Source of the DNA: Paratinospora sagittata
Lineage: Eukaryota > Streptophyta > Magnoliopsida > Ranunculales > Menispermaceae
Direction: 5' to 3'
Length of the DNA stretch: 64,000 nucleotides
Assembly: GCA_035771175.1 (NCBI GenBank)
Contig: CM069594.1
Location: 17,083,670-17,147,669, forward strand
This document shows, piece by piece, positions 1 to 10,037 of the stretch. The position numbers and the translations under genes are program-made. The notes beneath the pieces were generated by a model. That model was not told the origin of the DNA and did not search any database. It was given only the letters and a program-made list of their open reading frames with translations. Every line of letters begins with the position of its first letter. Within the stretch, counting starts at the first letter, position 1.

Positions 1-109
1 GCATGGTTAGGATGTGTGTTTGAGTATGTTTTTAGAATTAGTTTAGGCTCATGTTCTTTTACAAGCATTTATTTGGTTTTATATATTTATGGGTGGCCTA
101 TGGTAAGAA

Positions 110-540
110 TAGCATTTATTTGAATATAACTCTAGGAGAATGTAGAAAGTTATATCTTAAAGTCTGTGTGCTTGATATGTTTTGTTTGAGATTCTTTATA
201 TTTTTATACATGGTCATGATCATTGAACCACTAGTGTTTAGAGTAGATAATTGCAAGTTAAGTATTATTAAGACCTCTATGAACTCTAGAACTTGTTTGA
301 TCACCACTTGAGGCAAAATCCTAGAGATCACACCATTAGGAAGATGATTTAGGCCATGTTTGGATAGTTTGAGCCATTAAGCCTACCTATTATTAATTAT
401 ACCCTTAGTCACTCTTTTTTTTTTGGAGGTTGTTAACCTTTTTCTTGTCACCTATGATTAATAGTTAAAGCCATATTTTTTTTTAAAATCATGTTTCTCA
501 CCCTTGCACCCTTTAAACACTTTGCTTATGGTGAAGTATA
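110..540 (+). mobile_element. Internal spacer fragment of an Athila-like retroelement
   Basis: This stretch matches the reverse complement of about 16130-16560, the non-coding spacer of the gag-only Athila-like element further right. Shared blocks include 'gtctgtgtgcttgat', 'ctctagaacttgtt', 'gatcacaccat' against 'aatcacaccat', and 'atttaggccatgtttgga'. The piece therefore lies in plus orientation, opposite to its better-preserved relative. No protein-coding frame is preserved. The short open frames here are AT-rich and chance-like. Confidence 0.65.
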
Positions 541-844
541 TATTCTATTTGAGGATGAATTATGGGAATGGAAGGTGATGAAGATGAAAAGGTATTTGGT
601 GGAATGTTTGCTTCATGGATATATATATAGAAAAAGATAGTGCAAAAGAAAGAATGCTACACCTTGTATTAAAAGAAATAAGTTTTGGGGTGTAATAGTT
701 CTTCAAATGAAAAAAAAACATGTAAAGGCAATTTTTTTAAGTTCTTTTTGTGGGCCCAGCTCGTGCTATAAACAACGAGTACACCCATTCTTTCCCATTT
801 TGAACTAAGGACGAGGAGAGAAAGAGGAGAAGAGGGAGAGGAAA

Positions 845-1000
845 GAACCTAGAGATTTCCAAGGGGATTTCCACCCAAGATACACTAAAGGTAAGGGATT
901 TTCTCCATTTTCTCCACGAAATCACCATTAAAGGTGAGAATGAGCTTCCTTTTGACCTAGATTTTGTTATAGGTGGCAGTTTTGGTAAAACCAAAATTGG
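845..1000 (+). mobile_element. Fragment of a Tekay-like LTR
   Basis: Phrases such as 'gatttccaaggggat', 'aaggtaag', 'tttctccatttt' and 'gaaatcaccatt' match the reverse complement of 55680-55800 inside Tekay-like solo LTR F. No boundaries are recognisable. The flanking 541-844 and 1001-1067 show nothing identifiable apart from a purine-rich run (about 810-850). Confidence 0.5.
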
Positions 1001-1067
1001 GGGTATTGTTGCATGAGCTTGGAAAGGGATGGAAATGGAGAAATAGGAGCCCTTGACCCAGTATGGT

Positions 1068-2490
1068 TGTACGTGATTTTTTGCAAGCGCACGGTATCAA
1101 GTTATATTATACCGATGAGAATTGAGTTATCGTCCTCAAGGATCGATTAACTCTCACTAATTACCGTAATTAATAACCCTAACTTTATCTAGATGATCAA
1201 ATTCCAGAATAAACTAAATTAAAACAATGCAATTAAATCTATAAAATAGCAAGTAATGAAAATTAAGAGAAAATAAATAGATATAAATTCTAGAGGTACA
1301 ACTTCACCTAACTTTCAACTATGTCTTATATATTTGTATATATATATTATTAATTTATTCTCCTATTTTATAAGTCAAAAATCCTCAAATCTCTAACTTC
1401 CTCTCTCGAGTGCCAAGTTAGAACTTATTTACATGATTTGATTCGACCTCTCGATAAAAACCAAAACCATGCAAATTATTTACGCTTTGTGATTTTTTCC
1501 AAAACTTCAAAGAATATCATAAACGTCTTGATTCTATAATATTTCTAGGTTATATTTTCCCTAATCCAATCCCAAATTTGCTTTCACGAGTGCCGAGCGC
1601 AAGATTTAAAAGCATCCAATCTATGGCCAATAGATCAAGAGCATTAAGAACTGAAAAATATAAATAAACTATAAAGAATCTATTAATAATAATCAAAAAT
1701 AAATCTAAGACACGGGATCTAGTTTGGGATCCATCTATCCTCTAGACAAACAACTTATTTCATCATTGAAATAAAATAAAACACAAAAATATTGATGAAC
1801 ATATTGAATATAAACAAGAAAAAACCAAAATCGTGATATTTAGATGTGTAGATTCGCTCTTTTGTCTCCAACATCACGATCTTTGAATTTTTCTACCTCC
1901 TTCTTAGCTCCTTCTTCCTCCCTCTATTATCCTTCAAACCCTCTCTTAATGATGTATTTATAAGTGAGAGAAGGTAGGAAAAAGTCCCATAAAAATCGAA
2001 ATTAATTGGACCAAATTCAAGTCAAAATCCTAAAACATGTAGGATTCAAAGTCACCGGGCGCTGTAGCGCTACTATTTGGCGGTGCAGCGCCCATAATGT
2101 ATTTCCAGCATTTTTTCAATGTGTGTGTGGTGCTACAGTGCCACTATTGGGCACTGCAGCACCCAGAATTCTGGGTTGTGCATTTTTCCTTCAATTTCTC
2201 ATCGTTTTCTTGTCTTTTCGTACACAGTTTTGATTTGTTTCCTGTCTCCTCTTCATGGACACTTGTTCATCACTTTTATATCACTTCAAAACCATCTTAA
2301 AACCTACAAAATTAATCATGAATTAATTTAGAATCATCAAAACATTTACCTAAAGTTACATATAAAAATGCAAAACCGAAATAAACTATGCCGAAACTCT
2401 AACATAAAATAACATAAAACTTCAACATAAAATATACCTAAACTAGAACATAAAATATAGCATAAAATACATCTAAAAAGCTACTTATCA
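1068..2490 (-). repeat. Athila-like LTR (copy M), 3' LTR of a minus-strand element
   Basis: On the minus strand the LTR starts TGATAAGTAG at 2490 and is preceded by a polypurine tract (2491-2506, GTTTGGGGGTATT on the minus strand). It ends near 1068, next to the block 'gcaagcgcacggtatcaag' that all Athila-like LTRs here carry near this end. A TATA-like 'ttataaatac' lies near 1950-1960 on the minus strand. The left end is placed only to within about 20 bases, because no TSD partner is in the window. The matching 5' LTR is not present. Confidence 0.75.
2057..2163. repeat. Two GC-rich hairpins in LTR M
   Basis: Hairpin 1 pairs GGGCGCTG (2057-2064) with CAGCGCCC (2086-2093). Hairpin 2 pairs GGTGCTACAGTGCC (2129-2142) with GGCACTGCAGCACC (2150-2163), with one mismatch and a 7-base loop. 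The two units resemble each other. Equivalent paired GC-rich motifs occur at the same LTR position in D (33855-33930) and in the gag-only element (14760-14815, 20700-20755). Confidence 0.75.
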
Positions 2491-2790
2491 AATACCCCCA
2501 AACTTAAGACTTTGATCGTCCTGAGCGAAGGTAAAATAAACCTAAAGCACACCATTCTACCACATTCTAAAACAAACAAAAATTTGGTTTGATTTGCCAC
2601 TTCGGGATTTTGAACACTTTTCCAACTCCAATGGGTCTCCAACCGAACCCATACTTCACACAACCAATGTTCACCATAAAAACAGGTCAGAACACATACA
2701 AACATGCATACTTAACATCAAACAAGCAACAATCACAACATTGAACAACAATACCCACTTCAACAAGCACTAGCACATATAGTTGGGCTT
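2491..2790 (-). mobile_element. Polypurine tract and internal remnant next to LTR M
   Basis: The plus strand reads 'aatacccccaaacttaag', a polypurine tract on the minus strand abutting LTR M. The next phrase, 'actttgatcgtcctgagc', parallels 'actttgattatcccgtgc' at 15340 beside the gag-only element's LTR. The following ~250 bases are AT-rich spacer with no coding sequence, and homology fades near 2790. Confidence 0.6.
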
Positions 2791-3593
2791 CCAAATAGGT
2801 CATAGGGTAGACGAAAATTTTGGGGCATTACAACATTAGAGTTCCTGACGAAATGTTTTGAAGCTATGTTGAAAGTTGCAAATGTGAACTTGGAGATCAG
2901 GGATTCGACTGTAGAAGTGCCAAATGCCCCCTAATAAGATAATTGGTTAGTACCTTAATGACTATGATAGGTATTCTATTTTTAAATCTATATTTTATGC
3001 GATATAGGGTATTAATCCCTCTTTTATTTGAATTAAAAAATTGCAGGGGGATCGATGTACTTAGAATACATGTGCTGTGGAAAAGACCCTTGTTTTCTTA
3101 CTCAAGAAAAGATTTCAAATTTTCGAATACAAAGGGCAGTGGATTTCTTTAACATTTGTGTAATCAAACCCTTTTCCAAAAGGGTTTCTAGGTCTAAGGA
3201 TGTAGTTAATGTTTGATGCAACAATGTAAGTAATTAATTTTTGTAAAACTTCTTTATACATCAACAAATGTTTTGTTATTGTATTCATATATTATAAACA
3301 TTAGTACAATACTGATTTATCTCTATTATAAAGTTACAATTCCAAAAATCCAAGTTTTGTTTAAAATGTTTTCAAAGTGTTTTGATTATCAAACTTTATT
3401 TGGTTTCAATCCTGCTTTGATCATCCAAATAAATTCATATAGTTAAAATTCCAAAAATCCAAGTTTTTAACCAATACAATGCTAAACTGATTCAATCCAG
3501 CGATTGCATTGAATCTAGTCAGCTGAATTGAATTGGCCAAAACATGAAAATTTGATACCTCGGTTTGATATTACCAATACATCAGTCATGCAT
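2791..3593. other. Unassigned AT-rich sequence, target region of element A
   Basis: I recognise no gene here. A phrase of about 25 bases beginning 'aattccaaaaatccaag' occurs twice (near 3340 and 3440). The last 40 bases ('gatacctcgg' to 'gtcatgcata') are the end of a motif that recurs at 12906, 22237 and 22308. Element A is therefore inserted in, or at the edge of, that tandem repeat. Confidence 0.5.
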
Positions 3594-4177
3594 ATATTTG
3601 CTAACCTATACGGTTCATCACTTAGCTCGTCCCTAAATATATTGTGATGAAGTATATTTTGATCATCACAAACAAAGTACTTTTCGGTGCTAATGAGCCT
3701 TAATCAAGATTTCACCCTAGCACCTTAGGAAAAGCAAAAAGCCAAGGAACAACTCGATCAAGGAACTCAAGATCATATCCAACGGTCAAGATCGTTTCAA
3801 CCAATGAACCTCAACGATCACACCATGATTTCAAGATTACTTCACTCGAATTATTCGATCAAGCTTTAAGACTACATCTTTCGATCAACGTTGAAGTCAT
3901 TCAACTCTAGCGTGAAGTCCACATTGAAGATCTCATAATAAGGAGTTGGATTTAAAGATTATGAGAAAATGAGAAATACACTATATTTAAGGTATATCTT
4001 TCTCTAATCTTTTTTGTTCAAACTTTTTCCAAAACCATGCACAAATCACTTGCATATTTGCATGTTTTGATTTTACGTTTTAAGGTATTTCAAATGATTT
4101 AATTTGGAATTTACCAAGTTTTTATTCGCATTTATCGTATATTTAATTGCGAGTCAAAACTGTTTTTAAAGAGTCTT

Positions 4178-4852
4178 CCAAGACGCTAATGAGTTAGCAG
4201 CGCTCTCCTGAACTTGATAAGTCAGGAGGTTGATAGTTCATTAGGACGCTGATAGTTCATTCAAGGTTGAATTGAACAGATTTATTTGGACGCTTACTTG
4301 TATAGTAGCGACATCCTTTATTAGTCAACCTCTGAAGTTGTCAGGACGAGGACTCAACATCAGCTCAATGAAAGATTTCTTAAGTTCTTCAAAGAATGGA
4401 CCTTTAAGGATGCTGAAGTTATAAGTTGAATAATCTATCAGGACGCTACCTGGATATGAGCGCCCTCACCTTTGGGTATCAACTTAATAACCTTCAGGAT
4501 GTTGTTTGTCGTTCAACACGTTTTGTATTAATTTAAATGTGGTAGGACACTTACATAGTTGTAGCGCCCTCATGTTTTGTTTTATGTTTTAAAAGGCAGA
4601 ACGTTTACTAAGAAAGTAGCGCCCTCATACACTTAGTTGTTTTAAAATAAACCAGGATGCTAACTGTGCATTAGCGCCCTCAGGGTTAAATCATTAAAGT
4701 GTAAAAGTAAGTCAGGACGCTTACGAGTTAGTGGCGCCCTCACTTAAGTGTTCAGGAGGATGCTTATATGTAATGAGCGCCCTCAAGGAAAAAATGACAA
4801 AGTTGATATTGTGCGTCAGGACATTGATTACGGAATTGGGACGCTAATTCAA
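4178..4852 (+). repeat. Inverted-repeat array upstream of the TATA box, LTR A 5'
   Basis: About a dozen units of the form AGGACGCT-(10-15 bases)-AGCGCCCTCA are spaced roughly 45-65 bases apart; clear ones lie near 4440, 4552, 4652, 4712 and 4755. The arms AGGACGCTAA and TTAGCGCCCT pair except at one position, an A-C mismatch on this strand and a G-U wobble in the opposite-strand RNA. Some units are degraded. Confidence 0.85.
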
Positions 4853-5118
4853 CAACCGTCACTATTCGAACAAGTACACTACATCAATTTACTTTTTCAG
4901 AACAGACCTTTGCACAGAGTCCTTTTCAGACTTATAAGAGATCTTCTCTGATACATGAATTAAGCTTTTCTAAAACTTTCCTTTTTCATGAAATTTGAAA
5001 AGAACTAGAATATTAGTGAAAATTGCAGTTGCCATTTTCATATAACATTCTAGCCATTGTGTGTAAACGTTCATATTATTTGAACTTCAAATGTCTAACA
5101 GCTATGTCTTACTAAGTC

Positions 5119-5126
5119 TATAAATA
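5119..5126 (+). promoter_or_regulatory. TATA box of element A 5' LTR
   Basis: TATAAATA is kept at the same place in the 3' LTR (11475-11482). It lies about 270 bases downstream of the inverted-repeat array and about 1.2 kb before the LTR end. Use as a promoter is inferred. Confidence 0.6.
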
Positions 5127-5790
5127 CCAGCACTTAGGATCAAACAACTTGCCGATAATTTTTATTTATCTAAACTTTCAAAGTATTTTTCACTGATACC
5201 TTTACGTATTCAAAAGATTTTCATATTGAGCTTCAATTATGTTCTATCTTTAAAATTTGTTTTTACTGGTATCTACTCAAATTCTCATCGCTGATTCATA
5301 CTTGATATCATTTTTGCTGAAGAAAGAATTTGACAAATAGTTCAAGATATACAGTTGTACTTGATTTCATATCTTAAGTATTGTATTAAACTATATCAGT
5401 AGTTGTGTTAACTACTGATCACTGAACCAGAAGTTTTCAAACTTATATTCTATTTATTTTGAAAACTGTCTGTTTCTTTGATTTACACTGGTCATTTCAT
5501 TTTCCAAGTTAATATTTATCTGGTATCATATTACTTTCAAAGAAGCACTGATTTTCATATCATATCATTCATGCTTTTCGAAATTGCACTTAAGCAATAC
5601 CAAACATTGAAAGGTAAAAGACTGTAAGTGTATTTCATCTTAGCATTACTTATTTCAATATATACATCTTTGTAATGTATGAGCTTAATTGTAAAGTGTT
5701 CTACTCTGTTAGAACCAACATTTTTAGTGTGGTAATGCTGGTGTGTTTCTGGGCTGAAACAACCAGGACAAGTGAAGGTAGTTCACTTAA

Positions 5791-6149
5791 TGATTTTAGG
5801 GTTGAAATCATGTAAAGGTTATCTCTGAACCTGTAAAAGAGAAAAAAGGTAAATCCTCACCTGTAAGTAGGAAATAGGTTCATCCTTAACCTGTAAAAAG
5901 ATAGGTTATCTCTTAACCTGTAAAAGAGAAATCGGTTCTTCCTTATCCCGCAAAAAGAAGATGGTTCTTCCTTATCCATTAAAAGGAACATGAGTTTTTC
6001 CTAATCTCGAAAAAAGGAAAATGGTTCATCCTTAGCTCGTAAAAGGATAAGTTTACGTTTAACCTATAAAAGGGTAGTTGTACGGTTTGGTTCTCAGTCG
6101 TAAGAGAATCAGTTAGTGGATTCAGAAAATCCTAACTAAGGAGGTTAGG
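5791..6149 (+). repeat. Leader hairpin array and terminal stem-loop, LTR A 5'
   Basis: About eleven short hairpins lie head to tail. Examples are TCTCTT-AACCTGTAA-AAGAGA, ATCCTT-AGCTCGTAA-AAGGAT, TTCCTT-ATCCATTAA-AAGGAA and TTCTC-AGTCGTAA-GAGAA. The 8-9-base loop keeps a CCYGYAA-like core while stems change in complementary fashion. The set closes with CCTAAC-TAAGGAG-GTTAGG (6131-6149). The same arrangement is in the 3' LTR (12195-12587) and in copies I, C and S. Confidence 0.8.
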
Positions 6150-6329
6150 TAATGGATGTAGGCTTGGCCGAACCACTATAAATCATGTGTGTCCCACGTT
6201 TGCATTTTAGTCTATGTTTAGATTATGTGCTAAATTCCAATACACCCATGTACATCACTAAGTTATTGGAAGAATGTTTAAAATTGACCATCACACCCAA
6301 TTCACCCCCCTCTTGGGTGGACCAATAAT

Positions 6330-6341
6330 TGGTATCAGAGC
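6330..6341 (+). other. Primer binding site of element A (initiator tRNA-Met)
   Basis: TGGTATCAGAGC, the standard plant PBS complementary to the 3' end of initiator tRNA-Met, begins two bases after the 5' LTR. It fixes the element's plus orientation. Confidence 0.9.
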
Positions 6342-6650
6342 GAGTTCTCCGAAAATATGGTCTAACAGCCTAGAGTCTAGATCCATTGGTCAATTCGTAG
6401 GACTCATCTTAGGTTTCTTTTATCTCGCGTCTTAGAATTAGTAACCCTTGCCGTCACATCGTCGATCTGCACTTTTTGAATATTGTATTATCTGTGTAGT
6501 TATCTCGATGACGTCAACTCGCTCCTGCACGCCACCTTGCATTTAATACATGACCACCTTAAAGACGTTTCTATGAAAACCTTCACTTCATCTTCACTTG
6601 CACCATTTGCAGTGAAATAACCTTGTCTCCTTATCTTCTCAGTTTCACCC

Positions 6651-7216
6651 ATGGCTTCCAAAACCCCAGCGTCTCTAAAGCGACCAAGGGAAGAATCTTC
6701 TTCTTCCTCGAATGGTTTCTCCTTAACTTTTTCATTCAACGATTCTGTAAAAGAAATCGAATGTACCGTGTATCCAAACACCCACTCCATACCTCTCCAC
6801 ATCCCCATTATTCTGTGCCACAATCGCCCGTAGAGCCTAAGCCACCCCGTACCGTCCATGTTGAATCTTCAGTTGAGATTCTCCCAGGCCAGTTTACCGA
6901 GTCCAACTCCGCTAGCTTTCAGTTGGTTGTTGAGCTTCTCTGCGAACAGGAACAAAGGTTAAGGGAACTTGAGAGGGTCACTAGACTTCAAAAGGACATG
7001 CTGATGATTCTTCTCAAAAAGTTGGACATGTCTCAAGTTGTTCTTCGAAAAGAAATTAAAGGGAGTTTCGCCTTTACAACGAGCCAGATAAGAAGGCTCG
7101 GTCATGTTCTTGCCTATATCGAGCGAATAGGTGCAAGCATGACTGACCCACCTCGTCTGCCGAGATCAGCCGCAACTCGATCTCGCGATGCTCAAGGCAC
7201 TCCTCGCCAAGCTTGA
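6651..7216 (+). pseudogene. Short coiled-coil reading frame in element A, frameshifted
   Basis: The likely start is the ATG at 6651 (product begins MASKTPASLKRPREESSSSS), with a basic KRPREE stretch that could be a nuclear signal. This frame stops at 6833. A second frame, open to 7216, continues with a Pro-rich part and then a charged helical segment (LLCEQEQRLRELERVTRLQK) typical of a coiled coil, so a one-base frameshift near 6780 is likely. I recognise no family. The start resembles in style, not sequence, the Met-Ala-Pro-Lys start of the long reading frames in C, J and H, so it may be a shortened or unrelated equivalent. It has no catalytic motifs and sits 310 bases after the PBS, where gag would be expected. 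Confidence 0.45.
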
Positions 7217-8786
7217 TGACAACCACTCTCTGTCTGTCTGCTGGGTGTAATATTTTTTAAAAAACTTCTTGTTAAAATGGTCTTTAGGACCTTGCAGAAC
7301 TCAATACAAAATGTCTAATGGTTGCTCCTCTTTAGGATTGCAATATGTAGTTTTCTAAGCTATCTTTCCATCTCTCAGTCATATTTTGATTTGCACATTG
7401 CACCTCTTGATTTGTGTTTAATCATGCTTTATTATGTTTGAATGACTGATCTACTTGACTATGTGTGACTATTCTATTACATCTTCATGTTGCACACACT
7501 AGTCACCGTTTATAAGCTGTTGATTTATGCTTCAATACTATGCCTGCTTATATGATCTCAAAGTTATATTTATCTATCTCTGATGCATAACTCTGCTTGT
7601 ATGATTGCTTGAAGCCTTTTTTTATCGTGATCAGTATATTTGCAGCATCTTTCTTGACTAGTCACATATGTATCTGATATGCATATTTGTGACTGTGTGA
7701 TTGAATATCATGTTTATCTGCTCATCTTGAACTTATTTGTGATATTTGATTATTTGATGATTAGGTATCCAATAGCTAGGTTGTGCTTTAAAAGTTTATT
7801 TCTGCCTATGCTAGCTCACATCATGATCATGCTTGCTCTGAACTTAGAAAATCATATCTATGCATGACTCATGAATTTCCAAATGAATATAGGCCATGTA
7901 TACAATTTCATATCATACGCCTATATCTTGAAAAGAATATTGCCTACACTCATGACTATTATCTTTTGGCATTATTCTTTCAATGATTTCCTGACTTTGA
8001 TGCATGTGCTTCATGCCATATCATGACAACATCAAACTCATGAAATTTGATTTCTAATGAGTACATACCTTTCCAAATGCTTTCTCATTAAATCAAACAT
8101 TCTAGGCCATGCTTTAATTGAAATTATATGCCTAGTATAGGAAAATGAATGTATGTTGTTGCTTGAATGATATCTATGAATTTTAACATATATTCAACAT
8201 GTTTAGACTTTGATATTCATCATATATATCTTCACATGTCTAAACTATGAGAAGTTCATACTTTTCCATTCACATGCCATTGATGTTGCTCTTTAATATT
8301 ATATTTTGTATCCATCAATTGATTGTGATTTTTGATATCTGATAGATGCCATGTACTACAAACTATATACTTTGCATTTTGTTAGAATCATAATAGCTAG
8401 GCTTTGCTTAATCATAAATCATTATGCCTATGCTATAAGTATGTTGTGCTTGTTTGTTTACAAATCTTAAAGCATTCAAACTTATATTTATGCCAAACAC
8501 TAAGGAGAAAAATTGCCCACAATTAAAAATTCTCTATGAATTCATCTTTCGGCAATTCTTTCTCATTCCCTCTGACTACGATTCTCGGCTACGTTTTTGT
8601 GAAATTATTTCAAATCTTATAGCCTATGAATTAGTCAAACTATTTCTCTCTGTGCTCAAAAATAAGATATGCTTCTCATGTGACTACCAATATAGTAGAC
8701 CTTATGCATTCTCACGTACCTAACTATGACACGTTGTCATAAATCATCTTGAGGGTGAATGCACAAAGTAAGGGGGAGTCTCCATG
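7217..8786 (+). other. Non-coding interior of element A
   Basis: This is AT-rich sequence with no reading frame resembling a known protein. Phrases around 'tatgcctat' and 'catatcatg' recur loosely (7540-8430). It is the region where pol would lie in an autonomous element. At 8773 it runs into 'agggggag', the start of the 3' spacer interrupted by the hAT insertion. Confidence 0.6.
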
Positions 8787-9117
8787 CAGGGGCGTAGCTA
8801 CTCATGGACTAGCTTGGGCTGTAGCCCAGGTAATATTTTTATAAATATATTACTTCTCGTTATATAAACATATCATTTGACCTTAGCCCATGCCGTAGAG
8901 TAGTATAAATGGATACGTTAAGTCATGGGTTCAACTTCAATAGTTTTGCAATTTTTATTTTTTCTTCTCCATATATCCTTGTACCCAATATTCATTTGTC
9001 ACCATTTTAAAAAACCCAATAATAATACTCAATAAATAATTGGATACAAGTCGACATTAAATAATTTAAAAAAAATTACATACCAAAAAAATGAGAAAAT
9101 TACCCATGTCACATCTC

Positions 9118-9145
9118 TATTATTATTATTATTATTATTATTATT
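9118..9145. repeat. (ATT)n microsatellite
   Basis: About nine uninterrupted ATT/TAT repeats lie inside the hAT-like element. Confidence 0.9.
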
Positions 9146-9446
9146 TGAAAAAAATTACTTCCTAATGAAAGAAAAAAAATGAACATTTTCTTTTAACACT
9201 AGCATGCATCCACATTCATTTGTATATCAAGTCTTTTTCTAGTACCTACTTCCCATTTAACTAAACGGCTAGACATTGTGAATGGAATTAGTAGTTTATA
9301 CATTTTATCATTATCTTTTTCATGTTATTTTAAGTCTTACTCTACCTTTATTAACCTTATAAGATATTAATAAGTCACTTTTCTTAATTAGCCTAGGAAA
9401 ATGTCTTCACTGCGTATACTTGAACTACCTTAAACTATCTTGGATA

Positions 9447-9500
9447 CAGGATGTAGCTATTCATGGCTAGCCTAGGCTCAGGTAAATATTTTTTAAACAC
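9447..9500. repeat. Internal copy of the hAT left end
   Basis: 'cagg.atgtagctattcatgg' followed by 'ctagcctaggctcaggtaa' matches the element's own start at 8787-8842. The 395-bp segment from here to 9841 could be an older MITE-sized element. No 8-bp duplication brackets it. Confidence 0.6.
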
Positions 9501-10023
9501 TATTCCATAATATCCTTAATTTATACCCTTAATCACTAATTCAATGGCCGAATTGCCCAAATTGCAAATGCCCAATCGTAGCTCTAAATCAATGGTCAAA
9601 TTGCTCACTACCTCTCGCAACTTTTCTTCTTCTTCTGCCCTAAAATTCAAATTGCCCAAATCGGAGCTCCAAATCAATGCCCAAGTTGCAGCTCCAAATC
9701 AACGCCAAATGAATGTCCAAATCATAGCTCCAAACTTATGCTTAAATCGCCCAAAACCTCCTGCAATTCATATCGTATCGTTGAAATTTTTCTAAAAAAT
9801 TTTTTTAGCCCACCCGAAAAAAAATCCTAGCTACGCCCTTGTCTCCTTGTAAGGGGAGCTTCGCTACTCTACTACGTCACAAGGGGAGATCTTGATCTCT
9901 TTTCTTCACTTTTTGACCATATCAAAGGGGGAGAAGAAAAATTAGAGGAATAGATGGGGGAAAAGCAATTTACATTAATATTTTTGCTTAAGCGTTTAAT
10001 TTTTTGACTTGTTTGTCATCATC

Positions 10024-10037
10024 AAAAAGGGGGAGAT
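10024..10037 (+). other. Polypurine tract of element A
   Basis: AAAAAGGGGGAGAT lies directly before the 3' LTR. The same tract, on the opposite strand, abuts the LTRs of C (25472-25485) and J (49893-49906), which links these elements. Confidence 0.85.

Larger units (their letters stand above)
3599..6327 (+). repeat. 5' LTR of element A
   Basis: The LTR is 2729 bp. In order it holds an inverted-repeat array (4178-4852), a TATA box (5119-5126), a hairpin array (5791-6110), a stem-loop (6131-6149) and the block GGCCGAACCACTATAAAT (from about 6167). It ends two bases before the PBS. The parts after the TATA box should be transcribed as the 5' leader. Confidence 0.9.
8787..9841. mobile_element. 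Non-autonomous hAT-like DNA transposon inside element A
   Basis: The terminal inverted repeats are CAGGGGCGTAGCTA (8787) and TAGCTACGCCCTTG (to 9841). They are flanked by an 8-bp TSD with one mismatch, TCTCCATG (8779-8786) and TCTCCTTG (9842-9849). The size (1055 bp), TIR and 8-bp TSD point to the hAT superfamily. There is no transposase, so it would depend on one in trans. It contains an (ATT)n run (about 9118-9145) and a second copy of its own left end at 9447. The 83-codon open frame at 9544-9795 is built from repeats of 'agctccaaatcaatgcccaa' and is probably not a gene. Confidence 0.85.

Noticed and set aside
4178..4852. Regularly spaced palindromic repeats that could suggest a CRISPR array
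   Set aside because: Spacer lengths vary, repeats are degenerate, the array lies in an LTR of a plant retroelement, and there are no cas genes.
6330..6341. Possible tRNA gene fragment
   Set aside because: It is the standard retroelement primer binding site; there is no cloverleaf around it.
6500..6859. 119-codon minus-strand open frame overlapping element A's short gene
   Set aside because: Antisense shadow of the plus-strand frame with no recognisable domain.
9544..9795. 83-codon open frame inside the hAT element
   Set aside because: Built from short direct repeats and lacking any transposase motif.
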